From contig NZ_JAVBHX010000006.1 in assembly GCF_030732065.1 (NCBI RefSeq), positions 1 to 64,000 of the forward strand: DNA of 64,000 nt. Direction: 5' to 3'. Source of the DNA: Oceanimonas aquatica (GTDB lineage Bacteria; Pseudomonadota; Gammaproteobacteria; Enterobacterales; Aeromonadaceae). Below, piece by piece: positions 25,909-33,331 of the stretch (position 1 is its first letter; each line of letters begins with the position of its first letter). The position numbers were made by a program, and so were the translations under genes. Below the pieces are notes generated by a model. It was not told the origin of the DNA. It did no database searches and worked only from the letters and a program-made list of their open reading frames with translations.

Positions 25909-26700
25909 CTCTTCCTTTCCCTTATTCTGATGACGCGAGCGGCGCCGTAGCAGCAGTGCTCCCAGCAGCAGGGGCAGCAGCCACCACAGCCAGCGTTGCG
26001 GTGCTTCGGCCTGCGAGTTTGAGGCCTGATGGCCAGCGCCGGCGGTGGTTCCGCTAACGGTGTGAGCAGTGCCGGTGTTGGCCGCCAGCAGAGAGCCTTC
26101 GCCGGCGGTAGCGCCGGTCAGGCTGGCGTTGTTGGTGAATTCCGTTTCGCCGGCGCCGTTGCCGCCACTTCCATTCGTGGCATTGGCGGACTGACCCGAA
26201 CCGCCGCTGCCAGTGTTCGAAGCTCCGTTATGACTGCCCGAGCCACTGTCATTGGCAGCATTGCCGGTGGCGGCGTTATTCGCGGCCAGCAGGGGGCCAG
26301 TGCCTGCATTCGACGCCTTGCCCGCGATATTGGTGTTGTCGCCGGACCCCGAGCCGTTGCCGGCGGTGCTGGTGTTGTCGCCGGACCCCGAGCCGTTGCC
26401 GGCGGTGCTGGTGTTGTCGCCGGACCCCGAGCCGTTGCCGGCGGTATTGGTGTTGTCGCCGGAACCCGAGCCGTTGCCGGCGGTATTGGTGTTGTTTTCT
26501 CCTCCGCCGGTGTTATTGCCGGTGCCGTCTCCATCCTGGCCAATTTGCTCCACTGCCTGAGCCAGATCCTTCACGGTGTCGCCAAGGGTATTGCCCAGAC
26601 CGGCAAAGCTGGCTGCCACCATGCCTCCCACCAGGGCGCCTGCCAGCGCATATTCCACCGTGGTCAGGCCTCCTTGTCTGCGTCGCTTCCCTGCTGCCAT
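25894..26700 (-). CDS. Flp-pilin-like protein with tandem Gly/Ser/Asn repeats and a C-terminal membrane anchor
   Basis: A 268-residue protein of unusual build. The N-terminus carries a type IVb (Flp/Fap, PF04964-like) prepilin motif: basic leader, QGG, then LTTVEYALAGALVGG with Glu at +5 and Tyr at +6 after a prepilin-peptidase Gly, and a hydrophobic helix to about residue 35. Residues 60-235 are low-complexity Gly/Asn/Ser/Thr, including four exact-length 13-residue units (70-121) of the form NTNTAGNGSGSGD. The C-terminus (about 240-268) is a tryptophan-started hydrophobic helix followed by RRRSRHQ, like a sorting signal or membrane anchor. AAGGATGGGAG lies just before the ATG. No tad/flp assembly genes are nearby. 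The function is unknown. Confidence 0.8.
   Translation of the reverse strand: MAAGKRRRQGGLTTVEYALAGALVGGMVAASFAGLGNTLGDTVKDLAQAVEQIGQDGDGTGNNTGGGENNTNTAGNGSGSGDNTNTAGNGSGSGDNTSTAGNGSGSGDNTSTAGNGSGSGDNTNIAGKASNAGTGPLLAANNAATGNAANDSGSGSHNGASNTGSGGSGQSANATNGSGGNGAGETEFTNNASLTGATAGEGSLLAANTGTAHTVSGTTAGAGHQASNSQAEAPQRWLWWLLPLLLGALLLRRRSRHQNKGKEESPSS
26338..26493 (-). repeat. 4 x 39-bp in-frame tandem repeat inside the pilin-like gene
   Basis: Four consecutive 39-bp units encode NTNTAGNGSGSGD, NTNTAGNGSGSGD, NTSTAGNGSGSGD and NTSTAGNGSGSGD. A fifth partial unit follows and decays. The DNA units are nearly identical, so copy number can change by slippage without a frame change. Confidence 0.9.
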
Positions 26701-26848
26701 GCTCCCATCCTTTTTGTTGTTGAAATATCAACCAGTTTAGGGTGAGTCCTGTATATTTGCCCGCCGTGAAGCCGCTTCCCCCTGAGTGGTTACTTTTTGC
26801 CCTACAATTGACAGGGATATTGTGAATGAACAAAGGGAGTCAATTGAC

Positions 26849-27289
26849 ATGAAGCGTCTTCAACCACTCATTATGTTGCTGGTCGCCCTGGGCATCAGCG
26901 GTTGCGATCCCCAATCGCGCGGTTTCAGCCTGCCGCCGGGCGATGTTGAACAGGGCGAGCAGGTGTTTATGAACATGCAGTGCCTGAGCTGCCATACCAT
27001 GGAAGGCTATGAACGACCGGAGAACACCGAAGACCTGTCCATTGCCCTTGGCGGCAAGGTGAAAAGCATTAAAACCTATGGCGAGCTGGTCACTTCGGTG
27101 ATCCACCCGTCCCACAAGCTGGCCAAAGGCTACGACATGTCGAAGATTCAGACCGAAGGCGGTGAGTCGGTGATGCCGGTTTATAACAACGTGATGACGG
27201 TGTCGGAGCTGGTGGATCTGGTGACCTTCCTCGAGTCCAAATACGAGCTCGAAGTGTACGATGCCACCGATTACAGCATTCGCCACTGA
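26849..27289 (+). CDS. c-type monoheme cytochrome lipoprotein
   Basis: A 146-residue protein. The signal peptide ends in LGISGC (lipobox, Cys about residue 19), so the mature protein is lipid-anchored in the periplasm. It has a single haem motif CLSCH near residues 48-52 and a likely axial Met in the late VMPVYNNVM segment. This is a class I cytochrome c domain that should carry electrons in a membrane-tethered form. GGGAG precedes the start at 26849; an earlier in-frame ATG would spoil the signal peptide. It is divergent from the pilin-like gene and convergent with the GlcG-like gene. No partner reductase is adjacent. Confidence 0.87.
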   Translation: MKRLQPLIMLLVALGISGCDPQSRGFSLPPGDVEQGEQVFMNMQCLSCHTMEGYERPENTEDLSIALGGKVKSIKTYGELVTSVIHPSHKLAKGYDMSKIQTEGGESVMPVYNNVMTVSELVDLVTFLESKYELEVYDATDYSIRH

Positions 27290-27302
27290 GGTGATGAAGT
27301 GA

Positions 27303-27335
27303 AACCCGGCCCGGCGGTTGACGCCGGGCCGGGTG
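27303..27335. terminator. terminator between the cytochrome and GlcG-like genes
   Basis: ACCCGGCCCGGCG / CGCCGGGCCGGGT, a long perfect stem with a short loop, followed by GTTTTG on the plus strand. Confidence 0.85.
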
Positions 27336-27347
27336 TTTTGGCAAGGC

Positions 27348-27839
27348 TCAGAGGGTCTTTGGCAGCACCTGCTCAATGGCCTGCAGGGCACAGCCTTCAT
27401 CCACGGCGGCACCGCCGGCACCGGCCACGCCGATGGCTCCAATCACCTGATCACCCACCTTCAGCGGCACACCGCCGCCCAGCAGCAACAGCTCGTCCAG
27501 AGTATTGAGGTTCTCGGCTTCCGGGTTATTGCGGGCTTTTTCCGACAGCTCCCGTGACGGGGTTTTGGTGGATAGCGAGGTAAACGCCTTGCGCTGGGCC
27601 GCCAGAGTGTTGTGCGGGCCCACGTTATCGTCCCGCTGCAGCGCCACCAGGTTGCCGCCCCGGTCAACCACGGCGGCCACGGCGGTGCGGCCCTGGGCAT
27701 GACAGGCGTCGAGCGTGGCATCCAGCAACTGGTTGGCAAGGGGCAGGCTCACATCGGCCCGTTGGGGAATGGCGTCGGCGGCAAAGCTAGGAGCGGCGCA
27801 GAATGCCAGGGCCAGCAGAGAAAAGCGAACGTTTTTCAT
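27348..27839 (-). CDS. exported GlcG/HbpS (DUF336) family protein
   Basis: A 163-residue protein with a cleavable signal peptide (MKNVRFSLLALAFCAAPSFA, residues 1-20) followed by a complete DUF336 / GlcG-HbpS domain. The hallmarks are VVDRGGNLVALQRDD in the middle, KAFTSLSTKT, and the C-terminal GVAGAGGAAVDEGCA. HbpS-type members bind haem extracellularly; others are of unknown use. The start at 27839 is chosen to give the signal peptide. The position next to a periplasmic cytochrome c is suggestive but not proof of a haem link. Confidence 0.87.
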   Translation of the reverse strand: MKNVRFSLLALAFCAAPSFAADAIPQRADVSLPLANQLLDATLDACHAQGRTAVAAVVDRGGNLVALQRDDNVGPHNTLAAQRKAFTSLSTKTPSRELSEKARNNPEAENLNTLDELLLLGGGVPLKVGDQVIGAIGVAGAGGAAVDEGCALQAIEQVLPKTL

Positions 27840-27949
27840 GGTGGTGATTATCTCCATTAAACATGGGTTGAGAGCCAATAAACACCATTTTGCCCGCTTG
27901 CCCCCGTCAAACTGATTGCCAGCTCATTACCATTTTGTAATGGGGGCAG

Positions 27950-29608
27950 TCACTCCTGCCAGCTCACCTCGCACACACTCACCGGTAGCCCGTGATCCAG
28001 CATGGCCCGAATCCACAGCCGCTGGTGATCCTGCAGCCGGTCGCCTGGGCCCTTCACTTCAATCAAGCGGTAACTGCCGGTGTTCGTATTCAGCTCAATC
28101 AGATCCGGCATGCCCTTGCGGTGATGGCGCAGGTCCAGCAACAAATGCCGGAATATCGCTTCAAGATGAGCGGCGGGGATCACCGCCAACGCCAGCTCCA
28201 CCAGCTCAAAAGGCAAAGACGGCCAATGCAGGAACGAACAGCTGATGCCCTGTTTTTGCCGGTATTGTTCAAGAATCAGGTGACGATAATCACCATTTGC
28301 CAGCGTGGTAAAACCGCATTCAATTTTATCGTGACGCGCCGAAGCAAAGCCCGGCCGGTACAAATCCGCCGGCCCCGCCTGAAACGGATTAAAAAAGGCG
28401 CCGCGCACCGGCGCAAACAGGGCGGGCCAGAACAAGAGCGCAAACAACCCGTTGAACAGCCGGTTCTCCACATGAAAAAGCCGGGTGTGTTCATTGGCAA
28501 AATGCGCCATGACCGCCGCTTCCACCCTGTGCTGCTCGGGCTTTTGCAACACCAGTCTGGCCGTGGGCACTTTCAGAGCAGGGGCGGCTGGCACCGTGAG
28601 TCCGGCCTTTTTGGCGCTGCGCTGCAAAATGCTGCTCAGGCTGAGGCGGGCTTCCGGCTGCTCAATCTCCGCCAGAGCCCGTTGCGCCAGCTCGGCCACT
28701 CGGGCCGGTGCATCGGATTTTTCCCGCAGGCGCAGGGCGCGAATGCGTGCTTCCCGGTGCCGGCTTTGCTCATGAAGTTCAAGGGCGAGGGCGGTGTCGC
28801 CCTGACGCTCCGCTTCCCGCCCAAGCCGAAACAGCAGCTTGTGCCGGCGGTAGTCAATCCACTCACAGTGCACCGGGGCGGGCAGGATTTCACACAGCTC
28901 GGCCACCGGCTGTTCGTCCATGCGTTCCTGCAGCCGGTGAAGCGCCAGCATGGCATTCAGCTCGGCTCTGTGCTGAAAGGGGCGCGATGCCTCGCTCAGC
29001 GACACCGGCTCAAAGCGCTGCAGGCCCAGCTCGGTAAGCACAAACTCCGACCAGTCCTGGTGCAGGTTGCCAAAAAACATCAGCCGCAGCCGGTCGAACA
29101 GCTCATGGCAGGCAAGCCCGATTACCGCAAAGGGGGCCTGGGGCCACCAGGCGGCCAGTGGCTGTGTTGCCGTGGGCTGTTCCGTTAACAGCGCCGCCTC
29201 CAGATCCCGCTTGCGGGCATTAGCGGCAAAGGCCAGCTTCGGCAAGCGGTGTTTAGCCAGCTGCACACATTCCTCGCGCCGGGCCAGGGCACACAGCTCG
29301 CTTAACGTGAGCGACGGCGCAGGCTCAACAAAGCCGGCCTCACTAAGCTCGGCAATGGCCCGTTCCACATTCGGTATCTCGGCATAAACCAGCTTGTCGG
29401 CTCGAAACAGGCAGCCCTTGCGCATCACCAGCCGCACCAGCAAGCCCTGAGCCGGCTTGCTCAGGGCCAGAAACGTTTGCAGCCGTTTGTGCTCTTCCGC
29501 CAGCCACAAATCGTGATAACGGGTCAGGCAAAACTGCACCACCTGCTGCATATTGCACAGGTAATAAAACGGGTCATCCAGCGGGGTGGGGGTGATGGGC
29601 GTGTTCAT
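27950..29608 (-). CDS. FAN1-family structure-specific nuclease (VRR-NUC domain)
   Basis: A protein of about 552 residues with the bacterial FAN1 layout: N-terminal DDPFYYLCNMQQVVQFCL block, helical SAP/TPR-like middle, and a C-terminal VRR-NUC domain. The PD-(D/E)XK active site is seen in KGMPDLIELN ... RLIEVKGPGDRLQ (Asp, Glu, Lys), followed by HQRLWI. FAN1 enzymes cut branched DNA and help repair interstrand crosslinks. The start is uncertain because no Shine-Dalgarno sequence stands out. 29608 begins just before the conserved N-terminal block; in-frame ATGs at 29650 and 29734 would lengthen it. It is divergent from the methyltransferase-helicase pair. Confidence 0.87.
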   Translation of the reverse strand: MNTPITPTPLDDPFYYLCNMQQVVQFCLTRYHDLWLAEEHKRLQTFLALSKPAQGLLVRLVMRKGCLFRADKLVYAEIPNVERAIAELSEAGFVEPAPSLTLSELCALARREECVQLAKHRLPKLAFAANARKRDLEAALLTEQPTATQPLAAWWPQAPFAVIGLACHELFDRLRLMFFGNLHQDWSEFVLTELGLQRFEPVSLSEASRPFQHRAELNAMLALHRLQERMDEQPVAELCEILPAPVHCEWIDYRRHKLLFRLGREAERQGDTALALELHEQSRHREARIRALRLREKSDAPARVAELAQRALAEIEQPEARLSLSSILQRSAKKAGLTVPAAPALKVPTARLVLQKPEQHRVEAAVMAHFANEHTRLFHVENRLFNGLFALLFWPALFAPVRGAFFNPFQAGPADLYRPGFASARHDKIECGFTTLANGDYRHLILEQYRQKQGISCSFLHWPSLPFELVELALAVIPAAHLEAIFRHLLLDLRHHRKGMPDLIELNTNTGSYRLIEVKGPGDRLQDHQRLWIRAMLDHGLPVSVCEVSWQE

Positions 29609-29753
29609 GGGCGTATTGTAGGGTGAAAAAGTGAATGGGAAAGATGACATGGATACCAGCCCAGGGCTTTCATAAACCAGTTCCGAACGAAAACGCCCAC
29701 CATGCGGCAAGTTTGATACAGTAGTCTGCAACATGTATTTACCGGCAGGCCTT

Positions 29754-30338
29754 ATGACCCTCGACTATTACCAGCAACAGGCAGACGCCTTTTTTGCCGC
29801 CACCGTGAACGTGGATATGAGTTCCCTTTATGAACGCTTTTTGCCAAGGGTGAGCAAGGGCGGCCATATTGTGGATGCCGGCTGCGGTTCCGGCCGTGAC
29901 AGCAAACATTTTGCCGATCTGGGCTATAAGGTGACCGCCGTTGACGCCAGCCCGGCCCTGGTGCAAAAGGCGCGGGACTACACCGGCCTGCCGGTGGCCT
30001 GCCATGACTTTATGGCGCTGCACTGCCGGCCGGCCGTCGATGCCATCTGGGCCTGTGCGTCTCTGCTGCATGTGCCGGAAAGTGAACTGGCCGGTGTGCT
30101 GGCGCATTTGGCCGCACAGCTGAAAACCGGCGGTGTGCTGTATTGCTCCTTTAAATATGGGCGGGGCGAGGTGGTGCGCCATGGCCGCCGCTTTACCGAT
30201 ATGGATGAAGCCGGTCTTGAGCAGCTTGTTACCACTCTGCCGCTGGCGCTGGCGGTAAGCTGGCAAACGGCGGATTTGCGGCCCGGGCGGGAGCATGAAA
30301 CCTGGCTCAATGCCCTGCTGGTGAAGGAGGCCAACTGA
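29754..30338 (+). CDS. class I SAM-dependent methyltransferase
   Basis: A 194-residue Rossmann-fold methyltransferase. Motif I is VDAGCGSGRDSKHF, motif II VTAVDASPALV, and a post-motif segment DAIWACASLLHV is followed by LKTGGVLYCSFKYG. It resembles the TehB/UbiG-like small-molecule methyltransferases and lacks a target-recognition domain or the (D/N)PPY motif of DNA methylases. The start has AGG 4 nt upstream. Its TGA overlaps the ATG of the helicase gene (TGATG), so the two products are translated together. That coupling is the best hint about its role. Confidence 0.82.
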   Translation: MTLDYYQQQADAFFAATVNVDMSSLYERFLPRVSKGGHIVDAGCGSGRDSKHFADLGYKVTAVDASPALVQKARDYTGLPVACHDFMALHCRPAVDAIWACASLLHVPESELAGVLAHLAAQLKTGGVLYCSFKYGRGEVVRHGRRFTDMDEAGLEQLVTTLPLALAVSWQTADLRPGREHETWLNALLVKEAN

Positions 30339-33226
30339 TGCTGGAGTTGGTAACCGGCGGCGGTGAGCAGGATCCCGTGTTCAACCAGCCACTGTTAACG
30401 CCGCTGCTTGAGGCCATTAACCGGACCGGCAAGGACAGTGTCATTACCATGGTGCTGTCCTTTATTCGCCAGAGCGGACTGGTGCTGCTGAAAGAGGCCT
30501 TGCATGAAGCGCTGGGGCGGGGCGCGAGCCTGAAAATACTCACCTCCGACTATCTGGATGTGACCGAGCCGGTGGCGCTCAGGGAGCTGATGCAGCTGGC
30601 CGACCGTAAAGCCGATGTGCGCGTCTATCAAAGTACCGGCGAGGCCGGCTTTCATCTCAAGTCCTATCTGTTTATTCAGCAACAGAGCGAGCAACGGCTG
30701 CAAGGCAAGGGCTTTGTGGGCTCCAGCAATTTGTCTCGGGCGGCACTGACTCAGTCGCTGGAGTGGAGCTGGCAGCTGACCGCAGACGGCGATGCTAACA
30801 GCCCGGAGGCCACCAGCCTGTTGGCGCTGCAAACGCAGATGGAAGCGCTGTTTAACGACAGCAGAGTGGTTCCGGTTTCCAGTGAATGGATAGACGATTA
30901 CCTCAAGCGTTATCGTCAAAGTCCGCTGACTCGCCTTCGGCTGGTAACCGGCGACAACAGCAGCGACGACGAAACTCTGCGAGAAACCCCCATGCCCAAC
31001 AGCGTACAGGAGTCTGCGCTGGCGGCGCTGCAGGCCAGCCGGGCCGAAGGCTATCGCCGTGGGCTGGTGGTGATGGCCACCGGCCTTGGCAAAACCTGGC
31101 TGGCGGCCTTTGATGTGCGCCAGATGAAGGCTGCGCGCATTTTGTTTGTGGCTCACAGAGACGAGATTATTCGTCAGGCCCAGTCCACTTTTATTCACAT
31201 GAACCCGGACGCACACACCGGCCTGTATACCGGCGAGCAGAAAGAGCAGGCCAACTGGCTGTTTGCTTCGGTACAGACCCTGGGCCGGGATGCGCACCTC
31301 AGGCAGTTTGACCGGGAGCACTTCGATTACATCGTGGTGGACGAATTTCACCATGCCACGGCATCGTCCTACCGCCGGCTGCTGGATCACTTTACGCCTC
31401 GTTTTTTACTGGGGCTCACCGCCACACCGGACAGAACCGACCAAGGGAATATTCTGGCTCTGTGCGACGACAACCTGGTGTTTGAGTGCCACCTGCGGGA
31501 AGCCATTGAACGCCGCCATCTGGTGCCGCTGGTGTATCACGGTATTTATGACGAGCACATCAACTACGAGGAAATACCCTGGCGCAATGGCCGCTTTGAT
31601 CCCGACGCGCTGGAGCATGCCTTTGCCAGCAAAAAGCGGGCTAAACACGCTCTTGAACAGTGGCGGCGGCTGGGGCGCAGCCGCACTCTGGCGTTTTGTG
31701 TGTCGGTGCGCCATGCCGAATTTATGGCGAAAATCTTCAAGGATGAAGGTATTGAATGTGCCGCCGTATATGCCGGATCTTCGCTGCCGCGCAATCAGGC
31801 GCTTAAGGATCTGGCCGAAGGCCGGCTGAGCGTGATCTTCTCGGTAGACTTGTTTAACGAAGGCACGGATCTTCCCGCCATCGACACTCTGCTGATGCTG
31901 CGGCCCACAGAGTCGCGCATTGTGTTTTTGCAGCAGCTGGGCCGTGGCCTGCGGCTGCATCCCGGCAAGCAGGATCTGATGGTGATCGATCTGGTGGGGA
32001 ATCACAGATCCTGCCTGTTCAAACCCTGGCAACTGCAGGAGGCGCTGGGTGGATCCGGCACACCGGGAGAAACCGATATTACTCTGCCGCCCGGCTGTTA
32101 TATCAATCTTGATCCTCAGGTCGTAGAGCTTGCCGAGCGGTTGCGTTACGGCAGCCGGGTGAGGGTGGCTGATGATTATGTGCGGCTGCGGGATCAGTTG
32201 GGATCCCGGCCCTCGGCGGTACAGGCCTTTCAGGCCGGCATCGACTTTACCAAGCTGCGCAAGCAGCACGGCAGCTGGTTTGGGCTGGTGCAGGAGCAGG
32301 GCGATCTGCCAGCAGACGCTGAGCGAGTGCTGCAAAAACTGAGCGACTTTCTGCTGACCGGTATTGAAACCACCAAGCTGACCAAGTGCTTCAAGCTGAT
32401 ATTGCTGCAGGCTTTGCTGGAGCTGGACGGTCTGCGAGAGTCGCCCTTGCTCACCGAGCTGGCGGCGCAGTCCCGGCTGGTGCTGGAACGCCATCCGGAC
32501 CTGTTTGCACTGGACCTGCCCGAGCCACAACAGGCCATGGCGGCAGACTCGCCCCAGTGGCTGAGCTATTGGAACAGAAATCCGGTGAAACACAGCACCA
32601 GTGGCAACAGTCATTCTCAGGCTGATTACTGGTTTGAGATTAAGGAAGATCGGCTCTGCCCGCGCTTTACTCTGCCCGTGAACGAGCTGGATACCCTGCA
32701 TGAGATGATGCAGGAGCTGGTGGATTTGCGGCTGGCTGAATATCGCCGGCGCAAGAACAAAGCACAGACGCTGCAGAAAACGACAATCTCAACTCCAACT
32801 GCTGAAGTGGTGGAACTGCCCTTTTATCCGGATCTCAGGATCGCCTGCGGCCATTTCAGAACCGGCAGCAGTGAGCATGCCGACATGATGGGGGTATTCG
32901 AGACGGGGATCAGTATCGATCCCGAGCGCCACTTTCTGGCCAGAGCCTGCGGCCACTCCATGAATGGCGGCAAACATCCGGTAAACGATGGTGATCTGCT
33001 GTTGCTGGAATGGATCATGCCCGATGCCGCCGGCAGCATCAGCAACCAGACGGTGGCCATAGAGCGGCAGGATCAAGCCGGTGACGATCAATACCTGCTG
33101 CGGGTAGTGCGCAAAACCGCCGAGGGCGGTTACCTACTGCATGCCACCAACCCGGACTATGAAGACATGATCGTTACCGACGAGATGAAGCCGTTTGCCA
33201 GGCTGAAATCGGTGCTGAAGGGATAG
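30338..33226 (+). CDS. PLD-nuclease / superfamily 2 helicase / S24-like peptidase fusion protein
   Basis: A 962-residue three-part protein. Residues about 1-185 are a phospholipase D-like nuclease domain (HLK at 106-108, GSSN at 128-131). Residues about 220-570 form an SF2 helicase with Walker A ATGLGKT (247-253), DEFHH (335-339), TATPDRT (361-367) and motif VI QLGRGLR (533-539). An uncharacterised middle follows (570-800). The last 100 residues resemble LexA/S24 peptidases: ARACGHSMNGG with the Ser near 873, NDGDLLL, and a Lys in VVRKTAEGG near 925 that could form the Ser-Lys pair. Such helicases occur in DNA-restriction or defence settings, but the activity here is inferred. It is coupled to the upstream methyltransferase. 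Confidence 0.85.
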   Translation: MLELVTGGGEQDPVFNQPLLTPLLEAINRTGKDSVITMVLSFIRQSGLVLLKEALHEALGRGASLKILTSDYLDVTEPVALRELMQLADRKADVRVYQSTGEAGFHLKSYLFIQQQSEQRLQGKGFVGSSNLSRAALTQSLEWSWQLTADGDANSPEATSLLALQTQMEALFNDSRVVPVSSEWIDDYLKRYRQSPLTRLRLVTGDNSSDDETLRETPMPNSVQESALAALQASRAEGYRRGLVVMATGLGKTWLAAFDVRQMKAARILFVAHRDEIIRQAQSTFIHMNPDAHTGLYTGEQKEQANWLFASVQTLGRDAHLRQFDREHFDYIVVDEFHHATASSYRRLLDHFTPRFLLGLTATPDRTDQGNILALCDDNLVFECHLREAIERRHLVPLVYHGIYDEHINYEEIPWRNGRFDPDALEHAFASKKRAKHALEQWRRLGRSRTLAFCVSVRHAEFMAKIFKDEGIECAAVYAGSSLPRNQALKDLAEGRLSVIFSVDLFNEGTDLPAIDTLLMLRPTESRIVFLQQLGRGLRLHPGKQDLMVIDLVGNHRSCLFKPWQLQEALGGSGTPGETDITLPPGCYINLDPQVVELAERLRYGSRVRVADDYVRLRDQLGSRPSAVQAFQAGIDFTKLRKQHGSWFGLVQEQGDLPADAERVLQKLSDFLLTGIETTKLTKCFKLILLQALLELDGLRESPLLTELAAQSRLVLERHPDLFALDLPEPQQAMAADSPQWLSYWNRNPVKHSTSGNSHSQADYWFEIKEDRLCPRFTLPVNELDTLHEMMQELVDLRLAEYRRRKNKAQTLQKTTISTPTAEVVELPFYPDLRIACGHFRTGSSEHADMMGVFETGISIDPERHFLARACGHSMNGGKHPVNDGDLLLLEWIMPDAAGSISNQTVAIERQDQAGDDQYLLRVVRKTAEGGYLLHATNPDYEDMIVTDEMKPFARLKSVLKG

Positions 33227-33331
33227 CTTGGTGTCAGGAAATATTATATTTTCGATTATCTGATTCTAATTACAAAAGGTTGCAGTTAAGTAGTAGCAGC
33301 ACAACGAGAGAAGAGAGCTTGAGGGAAGCAA

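Noticed and set aside
26338-26493. Tandem repeats considered as a CRISPR array
   Set aside because: Units are contiguous 39-bp copies without spacers and are in frame inside a gene; no cas genes.
26029-26745. Plus-strand frame of 238 codons opposite the pilin-like gene
   Set aside because: It consists of Val/Gly/Ala repeats produced by the antisense of the 39-bp units, whereas the minus strand has a ribosome-binding site, a pilin motif and a membrane anchor.
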